From positions 79,838 through 143,837 of the forward strand of contig NZ_GL890930.1 in NCBI RefSeq assembly GCF_000211815.1: 64,000 nucleotides of DNA, given 5' to 3'. The DNA comes from Moorena producens 3L. Lineage in GTDB: Bacteria > Cyanobacteriota > Cyanobacteriia > Cyanobacteriales > Coleofasciculaceae. This document shows positions 26,046 to 35,221 of this stretch, in pieces. The notes under the pieces are model-generated. The model searched no databases. It worked only from the letters and a program-made list of their open reading frames with translations, and had not been told where the DNA came from. Position numbers and translations under genes: made by a program. How positions within the stretch are numbered: position 1 is the stretch's first letter; each line of letters opens with the position of its first letter.

Positions 26046-27212
26046 ATGTGGCAACCCAACATAAAACATCTTACCCCAGAGCAAGAGACTTTAATTTCAT
26101 TTTATCAAGAAAAATGGCACAACTTATCTTTTTTAACTGGAGTTATTGATCGTCACGAAGCAACACTAGCCATAAACGCTGCCTATACAGCCATTGGCAA
26201 ACCAGTACCAGATATTGTTTTTTGTGATAGCCCTTACGGTTTTTTTAAAATTATCCTGAACCAACTCCAGCAACACATTGACAGCCAACTAGAGAGTAAA
26301 CTCCAGCCACGACTAGAGAGTCAATTAATCAGTCAACTACGGCAACATCTCAACACCCAACTCGGCAAAGAACTCCAACAAGAGCTACTCTACCAACTCG
26401 GGCAAAAGCTTAACATTAAACGGATTAGCCGTCAACTTGAAGAGAAACTGTGGCAACCCTTGGACACGTCCATGGGAACCCAACTACACAGGCAATTGCA
26501 AAACCAATTGTTATATGAACTAGATACCTCAAAAGTTAGCCAACAGCGAATTCGACTGGGCTTGCAAGTACTTGAACAACTTGGGACTGAATTGAGACTA
26601 TTCATGTCACCCTTATACTGGAGTATTTACAGTAGTCGGTTTGACTTTTATATTTCCGTCTTAAATTGCCCTCACCATCAAACCACATGGCAAATATTCC
26701 AATCCCTAGCCAAACACTGTAGTTGGATGTTCCCATTTGAAAACATCTGCTTCGTTTGCGATCGCCCAACCAAGCTCTCCTTTGACACTCAACACCGCCT
26801 TCATAGAGAAGGACAGCCAGCCATGGAGTTTGCCGATGGATTCAGCTTATACTCTTATCATGGCGTGAAATTACCAGAAAAATACGGTAAAGTCAACCCC
26901 AAGCAGTGGCAAGCTGGGTGGCTTTTAGAAGAACCCAACGCTGAACTTAGGCGAGTCCTGATTGAGGGGATTGGTTACGCCCGAATTTGCCAAGACCTAG
27001 AAGCACAGCGATTAGATTCCTGGGAAGAATACACCCTATTAAAAATTAATAACGATATCGATATCGAGCCAATTTTTCTACTCAAGATGACTTGTCCTAG
27101 CACCAACTTTGTTCACATTATGCGAGTGCCGCCTCATGTAGAATCAGCCCGTGAGGCAATTCGCTGGGTAAATTGGAATACTGATCCAGAGGAATTTTTA
27201 GTCCAGACTTGA
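26046..27212 (+). CDS. DUF6745-like conserved cyanobacterial protein with Gln/Leu-rich helical region
   Basis: I place the start at ATG 26046 (MWQPNIKHLTPEQ) because the 37 upstream codons are encoded by a heptamer repeat. The N-terminus (LISFYQEKWHNLSFLTGVIDRHEATLAINAAYTAIGKPVPDIVFCDSP, described here in part) resembles proteins of the DUF6745 group. Residues about 75-165 form Gln/Leu-rich amphipathic units of roughly 8-12 residues (QLESKLQPRLESQL). The C-terminal region has FADGFSLYSYHGVKLPEKYG, typical of the group, and ends with a domain tolerant of variable length. The function is unknown. It probably acts in the cytosol. The Gln/Leu units may be an expandable spacer or an oligomerisation helix. 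Confidence 0.7.
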   Translation: MWQPNIKHLTPEQETLISFYQEKWHNLSFLTGVIDRHEATLAINAAYTAIGKPVPDIVFCDSPYGFFKIILNQLQQHIDSQLESKLQPRLESQLISQLRQHLNTQLGKELQQELLYQLGQKLNIKRISRQLEEKLWQPLDTSMGTQLHRQLQNQLLYELDTSKVSQQRIRLGLQVLEQLGTELRLFMSPLYWSIYSSRFDFYISVLNCPHHQTTWQIFQSLAKHCSWMFPFENICFVCDRPTKLSFDTQHRLHREGQPAMEFADGFSLYSYHGVKLPEKYGKVNPKQWQAGWLLEEPNAELRRVLIEGIGYARICQDLEAQRLDSWEEYTLLKINNDIDIEPIFLLKMTCPSTNFVHIMRVPPHVESAREAIRWVNWNTDPEEFLVQT

Positions 27213-27298
27213 GTCCAACTCAGGTTAATATCAAGTGGTTAATACCAAAGTTGCCTTCAAACATAGCACCATTCCCATCACCAGGGATAAGAGGGAGC

Positions 27299-27397
27299 AG
27301 GACTTACGGAACGACTCTAAGGGACTCTAGCTGTAGGGTGCCTTAATAACGCAGCCTACAACATCAGCGCGTTTGTTGCCCAGTTTGGCGTAAGTCT
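27299..27397. mobile_element. MITE-like element, family D copy 1
   Basis: The left end AGGACTTACGGAACGA is mirrored by GGCGTAAGTCTT at the right end. The interior of about 75 bases is non-coding and includes TGTAGGGTGCCTTAATAACGCAGCC. A second element with the same ends occurs at 32543-32672. Confidence 0.5.
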
Positions 27398-27496
27398 TGA
27401 ACTTGCACAAATGGTGCAACTGTTTTGTGGTTGAAGGGTGACCTTCAACCTACCCAACAAGGGACGCCTGGGCAAGAACAACCTTCAACCTTGAAA

Positions 27497-28291
27497 ATGT
27501 ATATGGGAGTCAGGATTGTTTTAGTAGAACCCGCTGGTCCATTGAATGTGGGTTCTGTAGCACGAGTGATGAAAAATATGGGGTTATCGCAGCTCGTGCT
27601 AGTGAATCCTCAGTGTGACCATCTCAGCCAAGACGCACAGCAGATGGCAGTGCACGGGGTAGATATCTTAGAAAAAGCCCAAGTCGTAGCAACCATACCA
27701 GATGGCTTAGTCGGGTGTCAAAGAGCGATCGCAACCACCGCTCGTAGCCGCGCCATCCCCACTACTCTCGAACATCCCAGAACCGCCTTACCCTGGTTAT
27801 TGTCAGCTGGCGTAACCTCTGCCCTGATTTTTGGGCCTGAATCTAGGGGATTGAGCAATGATGAACTCAATCATGCTCAGCGGTTTGTCCGGATTCCCAC
27901 TAGTTCCACCTATCCAGTCTTAAACCTAGCCCAAGCCGTAACAGTGTGCTGTTATGAACTTTATCAATATCAACTTTATCAAAGTACACACCAGCCATCA
28001 CCCGTCCCAAGTCAACCCTTATCCCCCGCTCCCCCCTACCAAGATTCTGCTCCTTTGGACCTGATAGAACGCTACTCTAACCATCTAGAAGCCCTACTAT
28101 TGAAAATTGGTTATCTTTACCCCCATACCAAAGCAGCACGGATGGAAAAGCTGCGACGTCTATTAAACCGAGCAACCCCCACCACAGAAGAGATCAACAT
28201 GCTCAGAGGAATGGTCCGCCAGGTAGAATGGGCGCTACAATTTTTGCCAAAGTCTGGGGTAGATGATCCATCAAAACCAAACCAGTCCTAA
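27497..28291 (+). CDS. SpoU/TrmH-superfamily RNA 2'-O-methyltransferase (TrmJ-like)
   Basis: From ATG 27497 the protein starts MYMGVRIVLVEPAGPLNVGS, then VARVMKNMGLSQLVLVNPQ, the first SPOUT motif. The knotted C-terminal motifs IFGPESRGLSNDEL and VRIPTSSTYPVLNLAQAVTV follow. These mark an RNA ribose methyltransferase of the TrmJ group, which modifies position 32 of some tRNAs. The tail after residue 175 is helical, as in TrmJ. The frame opens earlier at TTG 27425 but those residues derive from repeat-like DNA. A tRNA target is inference; rRNA cannot be excluded. Confidence 0.88.
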   Translation: MYMGVRIVLVEPAGPLNVGSVARVMKNMGLSQLVLVNPQCDHLSQDAQQMAVHGVDILEKAQVVATIPDGLVGCQRAIATTARSRAIPTTLEHPRTALPWLLSAGVTSALIFGPESRGLSNDELNHAQRFVRIPTSSTYPVLNLAQAVTVCCYELYQYQLYQSTHQPSPVPSQPLSPAPPYQDSAPLDLIERYSNHLEALLLKIGYLYPHTKAARMEKLRRLLNRATPTTEEINMLRGMVRQVEWALQFLPKSGVDDPSKPNQS

Positions 28292-28327
28292 AATAGGCTT
28301 GCATAGGTTCTATTGGAGGTGTGATAG

Positions 28328-28471
28328 ATGGGCGCTTCAACTGTTGATACTAGATCAAAACTCTGTAATCGGAAGACTCAAGAAAAACTGAAAGGGAACC
28401 TTGATAGCGCTACATTCATTAAAGTTCTCTCCCTTATGATTAGACCATACTCAGAAAATTCCGAGAACTAG
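28328..28471 (+). CDS. Possible small protein, 47 residues
   Basis: A short frame from ATG 28328, preceded by TTGGAGGTGTGATAG, a good ribosome binding site at suitable spacing. The product is hydrophilic with Lys/Arg and Ser/Thr-rich sequence and no recognised family. It lies between the methyltransferase and the beta-lactamase-fold gene on the same strand. It may be a chance frame. Confidence 0.25.
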   Translation: MGASTVDTRSKLCNRKTQEKLKGNLDSATFIKVLSLMIRPYSENSEN

Positions 28472-28523
28472 CAGATTGTTTCGGGTTTTATGTATCTGGT
28501 AAACCTCAGCCTAAGATTCAGCA

Positions 28524-29996
28524 GTGGAAAAACAACAGAAACCAACCTCCTCCCGCCGCCGCCCGCGTCGCCACGTTAGCAAACAGCCACAAACTAAGGA
28601 CATTAAACCCTCCAAATCCCAACCAAAACAGAAAGCGCGCCGCCAAAGCTCATCCGCAAAATCACATAAATCTCGGTCAACCCCGCCACCTACCCCCCGT
28701 ACCCGTGCTCGTCTATCCCGTTCACCAAAACCTTCTACAATTCGCTCCAGTCAATCCCAACTGAGGGTAGCATACCGAACACCCCATTTACCAAACCTTC
28801 GTAGAAGAGTCAATCCCTTTGCCACACCAGCGTCCTCATCCTTGCCCACCATAACCAATGCTCGTAATCCAATTCGGCAACGTCCTCAGCCACAATTAGT
28901 TGCTGATTTATCCTCTAAATCCTCCAAACCAAGCCGACTAAAGGCTAGCCTACCCCTCCCCAATCCCCTAAATCATCAATCTGTACAAATTCGGAGAACT
29001 CGCCGAGAACGCCGTTCCGAAAACTCCTCTACCCGGCTTTGGATTTTGATTATCCGTTTGCTGATTGTAGGAATTGGTCTCGGAGCGATCGCAGGTACCG
29101 TATTATCCAGCTTGGGTACTGCTAGCCAACCATCTACCAAAACCACAGACAATGCTCCCATTGAAGTCCAGCAGAGTTTGAGTCAGACAATTAGTTCTCA
29201 ATTGACACCCCTGCTGCTGAACAAATCTCCCTTACAAAAACAAATTCAAACTCTAGTAAAGCAACACCCCCAATTGCAACCGGGAATCTTCATCCATGAT
29301 CTTGATACCGGTGCTTTCCTAGAATCAAATAGCCGTCTAATTTTTCCTGCTGCTAGCACCATTAAGTTACCAATTCTAATTGCTTTCTTTCAGGATGTAG
29401 ATGCAGGCAAAGTTTTATTAGATGAATATATAACCATGAAACCAGAGATGATTGCTGGTGGTTCTGGAAACATGCAATATCAAAAACCAGGCAAACAGTA
29501 CAAAGCTCTGGAAGTAGCCACCAAAATGATCACCATTAGTGATAACACGGCTACGAATATGCTGATTGAACGTCTTGGTGGCATCGAAGTTCTCAATCAA
29601 CGATTCCGCTCTTGGGGTTTGAAAAAAACTGTACTGCGCAACCCCCTACCAGATTTGCCAGGAACAAACACCACTAGCCCAAGAGAACTAGCTAGTTTGA
29701 TTTTTAACCTTGAGCAAGGTAAGTGGATTTCTCCCCAATCTCGTACTGACCTGATTGATATCATGATCCAAACTAAGACCAACACCTTATTACCCCAAGG
29801 ACTAGGTAATGGTGCCACCATTGCCCACAAAACTGGCACCCTTGGCCGACTACTGGCCGATGTAGGTTTGGTAAAAATGCCCAACGGCAAGCGTTACATT
29901 ATCTCTGTAATGGTCAAACGCCCCTTTAATGATGCCAGTGCCGAAAAACTGATTCGCACCATTTCTCGACAAGTCTATGACTACTTTAATAATTAG
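28524..29996 (+). CDS. Membrane-anchored class A beta-lactamase-fold serine hydrolase
   Basis: The 490-residue protein starts at GTG 28524. Residues 1-170 are a basic, Ser/Pro/Arg/Gln-rich disordered tail, then one membrane segment (about 173-197). The rest is a class A serine-hydrolase domain with S278-T-I-K281 (SxxK), S339-D-N341 (SDN) and K436-T-G (KTG). The omega-loop position that holds the general-base glutamate in true beta-lactamases (ExxLN, before a TTPRDLA-like helix) reads NPLPDLPGTNTTSPREL, so the usual Glu166 is absent. The domain should face the periplasm. It is probably a peptidoglycan-type hydrolase or penicillin-binding relative rather than a resistance enzyme. The basic cytoplasmic tail may bind nucleic acid or phospholipid; that is speculation. 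Confidence 0.85.
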   Translation: MEKQQKPTSSRRRPRRHVSKQPQTKDIKPSKSQPKQKARRQSSSAKSHKSRSTPPPTPRTRARLSRSPKPSTIRSSQSQLRVAYRTPHLPNLRRRVNPFATPASSSLPTITNARNPIRQRPQPQLVADLSSKSSKPSRLKASLPLPNPLNHQSVQIRRTRRERRSENSSTRLWILIIRLLIVGIGLGAIAGTVLSSLGTASQPSTKTTDNAPIEVQQSLSQTISSQLTPLLLNKSPLQKQIQTLVKQHPQLQPGIFIHDLDTGAFLESNSRLIFPAASTIKLPILIAFFQDVDAGKVLLDEYITMKPEMIAGGSGNMQYQKPGKQYKALEVATKMITISDNTATNMLIERLGGIEVLNQRFRSWGLKKTVLRNPLPDLPGTNTTSPRELASLIFNLEQGKWISPQSRTDLIDIMIQTKTNTLLPQGLGNGATIAHKTGTLGRLLADVGLVKMPNGKRYIISVMVKRPFNDASAEKLIRTISRQVYDYFNN

Positions 29997-30028
29997 CCAT
30001 TAATAATTAGTCATTTCTTAATTACCGG

Positions 30029-31078
30029 TTAAACCTTGACAGTTGACTGTGGAAGGTTGACTGTTGTCTTTGAGCAATCTGCCACTGACAACTGATCTAG
30101 AGATTGCCAGATTTTCGATAACAAAGCATCCAAGCCGATTTTAGCAACAGCTGAAATCGAAAAAACTGGTACCTGAGTAAGCTGATTTAGGTAAGTAGAA
30201 ACCTCTTCGATCATGTCTTGATCAACCGCATCTACTTTATTAAGGGCAAGAATTTGGGGACGCTCTGGCAATTCTCTGCCATAGGCTTGTAACTCCTGTT
30301 GAATGGTTTGATAATCAGCAATCGGGTCAGCAGCAGTAATATCAATCAAATGCAGTAACAAGCGAGTGCGTTCGATATGACGTAGGAAGTCGTGACCGAG
30401 ACCAATACCTTGATGAGCTCCAGCAATCAACCCAGGAATGTCAGCAAATACAGTACCATCCCCAGTTGGTTTACGAACCACACCTAAATTCGGAATCAAA
30501 GTGGTAAAGGGGTAATTGGCTATCTTGGGTCGTGCCGCTGAGAGTGCTGAAATCAGAGTAGACTTACCAGCATTAGGTAGACCAATAATGCCCACCTCCG
30601 CCAGTAACTTCAACTCTAAGCGTAACCTCAATTGCTCTCCTGGTAGTCCAGGTAACGCATGCTCTGGTGCGCGATTGTGATTACTCAGGAAATGCCGATT
30701 TCCCAAACCTCCTTTACCACCCTTGGCAACACAAAGCATTTGCCGAGGTTGCACCAAATCCCCCAGCATTTCTCCCGTGTCAGCATTGTAAACAACCGTG
30801 CCACAGGGAACTTCAATAATGCGATCGCTACCATTTTTTCCCGTCCGATTATTAGGGCCTCCCCGACCCCCATTCTCAGCTCGAAAGCAATGGGCGTATT
30901 TAAAATCTAGCAACGTTTGCAGGTGCTCTATAGCATTCAAAATCACGCTACCCCCCCGACCACCATTACCCCCCGCCGGTCCTCCAGCAGGAACATACTT
31001 TTCCCGCCGAAACGCCACAATTCCATCGCCCCCGTTACCAGCGACAACTTCAATTTCTGCTTGGTCGATAAATTGCAT
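30029..31078 (-). CDS. obgE: Obg family GTPase
   Basis: At 349 residues it matches ObgE/CgtA. The N-terminal Obg domain (1-158) has glycine-rich segments (GPAGGNGGRGGSVILNA). The G domain has G1 GLPNAGKST, switch-region TTLIPNLGVV, G3 DIPGLIAGA and G4 NKVD. Obg GTPases act in 50S ribosome assembly and stress responses and are essential in most bacteria. No long C-terminal OCT extension is present, and the tail is short. The ATG (31078) directly begins MQFIDQAEIEV, the standard start. It converges with the beta-lactamase-fold gene. Confidence 0.97.
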   Translation of the reverse strand: MQFIDQAEIEVVAGNGGDGIVAFRREKYVPAGGPAGGNGGRGGSVILNAIEHLQTLLDFKYAHCFRAENGGRGGPNNRTGKNGSDRIIEVPCGTVVYNADTGEMLGDLVQPRQMLCVAKGGKGGLGNRHFLSNHNRAPEHALPGLPGEQLRLRLELKLLAEVGIIGLPNAGKSTLISALSAARPKIANYPFTTLIPNLGVVRKPTGDGTVFADIPGLIAGAHQGIGLGHDFLRHIERTRLLLHLIDITAADPIADYQTIQQELQAYGRELPERPQILALNKVDAVDQDMIEEVSTYLNQLTQVPVFSISAVAKIGLDALLSKIWQSLDQLSVADCSKTTVNLPQSTVKV

Positions 31079-31139
31079 AATTAGTTCTTAGTCCTTAGTG
31101 TTTTCTTGACACCAGTCAGTTGACCCCATTCTCCTTAAT

Positions 31140-31222
31140 CAATCTAACTACGAATGACCAATGACTAATGACTAGTCACCAATGACTAATGACTAATCAC
31201 CAATCACCAATTACCAATCACC
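31140..31222. repeat. STRR-type heptamer repeats upstream of obgE
   Basis: Imperfect heptamers of the form AATGACT, AATCACC and AATTACC fill the space between the TerB/Mo-nitro_C gene and obgE. Both genes are on the minus strand. Confidence 0.75.
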
Positions 31223-31224
31223 AC

Positions 31225-31926
31225 TTATAAATAAGATGAAACATCTTCACCACAATCATCGGCTAAATAAGATAAAGCCCGGAAGCGCAAGCCGACTAAC
31301 TGATCATAGAGAGGATTAAGCTTACACATCGGTGGGATGTGGACGATTTTGTGATTAAATAGCTTCACGTCCCGTTCAAACGGACACTGAGCAGGAATCA
31401 GTTTGCACATAAATCGAGCAACACGTGGGTCATTAACATCCATACCATCTAACCAATCCCGTACTGGCTGTAGAATATCCGAATGGGGATGGTCAGAACT
31501 TCCTGGTTCTTGAGCTAACGCATCAGCAGAATCCCTTTGCTCAGTTGCCTTATCGTCATAAAGAGTTACCTGCAGTGATTCAAGAGCCTCAACCTTATGA
31601 CCTAGTGCTTCACAGAACTGGTCTAGAACATCAGCTTCAGTCGCAGAGTACACCCCATCTGCCAAGGCTACCATTACAGCAGTTCGTAGAAAATTCTCTG
31701 CCGTTGTGTTATCCTTACCTAAAGCTGCTGCCAGTTCTTCAGGAGTAATCGGTTGATCAAAAGACTGCAAATCAGTACCAGGAGCCAATGTCTCCTGGGT
31801 GATTTGAGCCATAACCTCTTGTTCTTCAGGGTCAAAGTGACCATCAGCCCAGGCAACGGCAAATAAACCCCGCAGCCAAGCTGAAATCTGTTCTTCGGTG
31901 TAGGTAGCAGTGCTGGAAGTAGCCAT
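31225..31926 (-). CDS. TerB-like domain fused to a Mo-nitro_C domain
   Basis: The 233-residue protein has an N-terminal acidic helical domain of tellurite-resistance TerB type (about 10-125), with the repeated pattern LFAVAWADGHFDPEEQEV and VMVALADGVYSATEADVLDQF, including a metal-binding-like DGxxxxxE arrangement in each half. The C-terminal 80 residues are a Mo-nitro_C domain (IPAQCPFERDVKLFNHKI, then PPMCKLNPLYD and LSYLADDCGED). It shares that block with the protein at 20613-20990. The combination suggests a cytosolic metal or stress-linked protein, but no function is established. The ATG at 31926 is a confident start. Confidence 0.82.
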   Translation of the reverse strand: MATSSTATYTEEQISAWLRGLFAVAWADGHFDPEEQEVMAQITQETLAPGTDLQSFDQPITPEELAAALGKDNTTAENFLRTAVMVALADGVYSATEADVLDQFCEALGHKVEALESLQVTLYDDKATEQRDSADALAQEPGSSDHPHSDILQPVRDWLDGMDVNDPRVARFMCKLIPAQCPFERDVKLFNHKIVHIPPMCKLNPLYDQLVGLRFRALSYLADDCGEDVSSYL

Positions 31927-32061
31927 AAATACTTAAAATCAATCTCCTAACACTATTTTAGGAGCAATCACAATAACTTAAGCTCCTGAAGGTTGAAGCC
32001 TATAGCATCAAACTAGCAATCGGATTAAGAAGCATCGACCACTTGTAATTCTGAGATATTC

Positions 32062-32442
32062 GTGAATCTAGCAGAATTTAGTCTTTTCTTAATGTCAGTC
32101 CTAACCAGTGCTACTGGACAGTTCTTGCTCAAAACTGGAGCCGAAAAGCTGGAAAAAGTTAACGCTAGCAATTGGCTAGATCAGATTTTCAGTATACCCA
32201 AGACCCCAGAAATTATAGCAGGGCTAAGTTGTTATGGTTTAGGGGCACTGGCATACATTTTGTTGCTGACGCGGGTAAATCTCAGCGTTGCTGGTCCTTC
32301 AGTATCCTTGACTTACGTCTTCTCCGTACTGATGGGCTATTTTTTCTTTAAGGAAACCATCCCCGTTAGCCGTGCCGTGGGGTTGGGTTTGATTATCTGC
32401 GGTGTAATGTTGGTAATTTGGAAAAAATCAGTTAGTCATTAG
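32062..32442 (+). CDS. Small four-helix EamA/SMR-type transporter
   Basis: A 126-residue protein with four hydrophobic segments (about 5-22, 52-71, 77-97 and 101-121) and the conserved SLTYVFSVLMGYFFFKE motif with a charged residue after helix three. That fits the half-size EamA or small multidrug resistance fold (ArnE-like). It probably works as a dimer in the inner membrane. Related small proteins flip undecaprenyl-linked sugars in lipid A modification, which would suit the downstream polysaccharide genes, but drug export is also possible. The start is GTG 32062; an ATG at 32095 is the alternative. Confidence 0.8.
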   Translation: MNLAEFSLFLMSVLTSATGQFLLKTGAEKLEKVNASNWLDQIFSIPKTPEIIAGLSCYGLGALAYILLLTRVNLSVAGPSVSLTYVFSVLMGYFFFKETIPVSRAVGLGLIICGVMLVIWKKSVSH

Positions 32443-32542
32443 TCATTTGTCAAGACTATGGATGTAAGCCTCTTGTTTACCCGGCTTTTTTAGGGGGGTA
32501 ATGGGGGGATACCATCCAACCATACAAGCCTTTTACCTACTC

Positions 32543-32672
32543 AGGACTTACCCACTCAGATCTGTAAAATCAGATCTGTAAAACTGCTGTAATTCCCTAT
32601 TCCCGGTTCTTTCCAGAGCCGAAGTTCCCTATTGGCTAAAACCTTAATTTCTCGATCAGCTGCGTAAGTCCT
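32543..32672. mobile_element. MITE-like element, family D copy 2
   Basis: AGGACTTACCCACTCAG at the left mirrors GCTGCGTAAGTCCT at the right. The interior includes the tandem duplication CAGATCTGTAAAAT and pieces resembling TTCCCTATT repeats. Its ends match the element at 27299-27397. Confidence 0.5.
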
Positions 32673-32781
32673 ACTTGTGATACACACACATAACTTATTC
32701 ATAAGTTTGACATCGTGAAAACGCGATCGCGAACAACAGGTGGCAATACTGTAAATAATCACTAGTCTAACTATTACGGCA

Positions 32782-33672
32782 ATGGCAATAAAAAATCAAC
32801 GGAATGAATTAGATTATTTACCTGCTATTAATGTACATTTGCTAGAGCGTAGAATATCTTGTGTAACCGTCCCTAGGATTGTAGACGCCATTCATGCCGC
32901 TTGCGTTGAAGACAGAAAAATAACCGTAGCTCACTATAACGTACATAGTTTTAATTTTTCAATGCAGCTCCCATGGTTCTATGAATTTATCCAAAGTGCA
33001 GAAATCGCCCATTGTGACGGTATGGGTATATTAAAAGCCCTTCAGTTTATGGGGTACAATTTATCCCTAAAATACCGCGCATCTTACACACTATTAATGC
33101 CCAAATTACTGGATAATTTTAACCAAAATAGTTTGTCAATGTTTCTGCTGGGGTCAAAGCCTAAGCATCTAGAAACAGCCCTTAATAACCTTAGACAACA
33201 ATACCCCAATATTATTGTCGATGGTCATCACGGATATTTTGATAAAGAAGACCCCAGCCAAAATGAAGAGATAATTAATAAAATTAACCAGGCAAAACCT
33301 AATATTTTATTAGTAGGCATGGGTATGCCAATTCAAGAAAAATGGATTTGGCAGCATCGTAGTCGTATTAATGTCAATGTGTTCATGCCTTGTGGTGCAG
33401 TGATCGACCGATTAGCAGGTTTGGTTCCTGACTGTCCAGAATTTATTTCCAATCTTGGTGGAGAGTGGCTTTATCGTCTATCCCGTGAACCCAAACGTCT
33501 CGCAGCTCGCTACTTACTCGGTAATCCAGCCTTTTTCTTTCAACTTGCTCTAGCTAAATTTTATGCACAACCTTTGAGAGTAGAGAAGATGGGGTACATG
33601 CTAAATGGACAAAAACACAGTTTAGACGAGCCTGTAAGCCTTCTTTCACCATTACCTCAGGGAATGAACTAG
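32782..33672 (+). CDS. WecG/TagA/CpsF family glycosyltransferase
   Basis: The 296-residue protein has the family core: an early VTVAHYNVHSF-like segment, the active-site DGMG motif, then AQP-like LLGSKPKHLETALNNL, the VGMGMPIQEKWIWQHRS block and the C-terminal GGEWLYRLSREPKRLAARYL. Members add ManNAc-type or other sugars to lipid-linked carriers at the membrane surface (enterobacterial common antigen, teichoic acid linkage units or capsule). It uses a UDP-sugar, most likely. It opens the polysaccharide part of the window and is followed by a dead HAD gene. The ATG at 32782 lacks a strong binding site. Confidence 0.92.
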   Translation: MAIKNQRNELDYLPAINVHLLERRISCVTVPRIVDAIHAACVEDRKITVAHYNVHSFNFSMQLPWFYEFIQSAEIAHCDGMGILKALQFMGYNLSLKYRASYTLLMPKLLDNFNQNSLSMFLLGSKPKHLETALNNLRQQYPNIIVDGHHGYFDKEDPSQNEEIINKINQAKPNILLVGMGMPIQEKWIWQHRSRINVNVFMPCGAVIDRLAGLVPDCPEFISNLGGEWLYRLSREPKRLAARYLLGNPAFFFQLALAKFYAQPLRVEKMGYMLNGQKHSLDEPVSLLSPLPQGMN

Positions 33673-34460
33673 CAAAATCAGGATGTACCTGATGTGTAGC
33701 TGTTAGTCAGTTCTAGCCAGTCAACTCAGAATAACTGAGAAAATTAATTTTATTAATTTTGTCTCAGTCATGGTGCAATAACACCATGATCGTGATTCAT
33801 ACCAAGTGATACTAAGTTGCATTCATACTTAGCACTTTCTTCCCATCACCCCATCACTCCATCACCTTTTGAGGAAGATACTATCTTTGATCCCAACTTA
33901 GTATCAATTGCCCATTAGCTACGGTTGACATTTACAAAGCACTTCGTATATTGCAGGTATATTTCCGTATTTTAGAGTGTCGGTTCACTGATCACTATTG
34001 ACATAGGCAAAATGCTGTGAATACCCTGGCACCATCCCCCCACTAAGCCTGCGGCTAAGCTGGGGGTCTTATGTAGTGTATGGTTGTATCCCAATTGTAT
34101 AGGCACCACAGAGGTAATTCACCAACCTTCCAAGATCGGGAGAAAGTTTTGGAGTTTCCACAAAGACACTGCTTTCATGATCGATAATTTTTCTGCTTGA
34201 GAGTAATAGTGTTACTTTTTCTCCACTAATGGGAATTCTGTCATTAGATAGTCTGAGATTTCTCACTTAGCCAGGGCAATGCTTTTATTGCCCGTTTTCT
34301 GATTACTCTTTTCAATGCTAGTCTCCTTAACTACTTCTCTATCCTTACTTTTCCCTTGAATAGGAAAATCAGGGTAGTCAGGAAAACGAAAACATAGATA
34401 TGGCAAGGCAAACCCAAAACTGGATTAGTTTTTTAGCAGCTTAGCTTCAAGATAGGTCAG
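33673..34460. other. Intergenic region with a GC-rich hairpin
   Basis: About 790 bases without a supported gene. A GC-rich imperfect hairpin (CCCCCACTAAGCC / GGCTAAGCTGGGGG, about 34037-34069) resembles those at 9697 and 23807. A minus-strand frame covering 34069-34266 shows no recognised domain and no good start. Direct repeats of CCATCAC-type units lie near 33845. Confidence 0.45.
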
Positions 34461-35221
34461 ATGGATCACACACTAGCCAAGATCATCAGTAAATCAAAAT
34501 ACGTATCATTTGATATCTTTGATACCGCAATTATACGCAATGTTTTAGAGCCAAGTGATGTCTTTACACTGGTTCAAAGGCAGTATGAGTATTGTCATTC
34601 CGAGTTATTACCAAATTATCCTAAGCTTAGGCAAAAAGCATAAAAAAAATCTAGGGAAAAACTCTGGAGACGAGAACAAGTGTCAGAAGTTACCTTGGAT
34701 ACCATATTTGAGTGTTTGGTAGAATATTTTGGAGTTAATGACCAAACGGCACAAATACTCAAAAAAATTGAAATAGAAACCGAAAGGGATGTTTGCCGAC
34801 GTAATGAATTTATTTTTTCGGTCTATAACTATTGCCGAGAAAATCAAAAACAGATTATTTTCATCTCAGATATGTATCTCCTATCGGTGATTAATAAAAT
34901 TCTTCATGCCGCAGGCTATGATCAGAGTGACAATCTATTTTTGTCTTCTGCTATAGGGAAAACTAAATTTATGGGAGATATTTATCCATATGTTCTTGAA
35001 CAGCTATGATGTACCCCAAATGATATCCTTCACATTGGTGATAATTATCATTCCGATGTTTTGAATGCCAAAGCAAATGGCTTATTAAGTTATTTTTATG
35101 AAAATCAAAGAGAGAGAGCTATTAATAATTATTGGTTTCAAAAGTAAAAATTTCATCAGCTTATAACCAAAAAATATATCGATAGTTCATTTTACCTAGC
35201 AACCCTTATCAATCAGTATTA
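34461..35221 (+). pseudogene. Decayed HAD-superfamily hydrolase gene
   Basis: A single frame reads through as HAD-type protein: FDIFDTAIIRNVLEPSDVF near the start holds a DxD-like active site (DIFDT), then IFISDMYL (motif II region) and LHIGDNYHSDVLNAKANG (motif IV). It is broken by three in-frame stops: TAA 34641-34643, TGA 35007-35009 and TAA 35145-35147. Family-like sequence continues past each stop in the same frame up to 35221, where a MITE-like element begins. HAD proteins of this sort sit in polysaccharide clusters beside glycosyltransferases. Absence of frameshifts suggests recent loss by base changes, although sequencing or recoding are alternatives. Confidence 0.78.

Noticed and set aside
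28524..29996. Calling this an antibiotic-resistance beta-lactamase
   Set aside because: The omega-loop glutamate is not present at the expected place and the long membrane-anchored basic tail is not typical.
34069..34266. Minus-strand 65-codon frame
   Set aside because: No ribosome binding site, no recognised family, and it begins in the AT-rich spacer; left uncalled.
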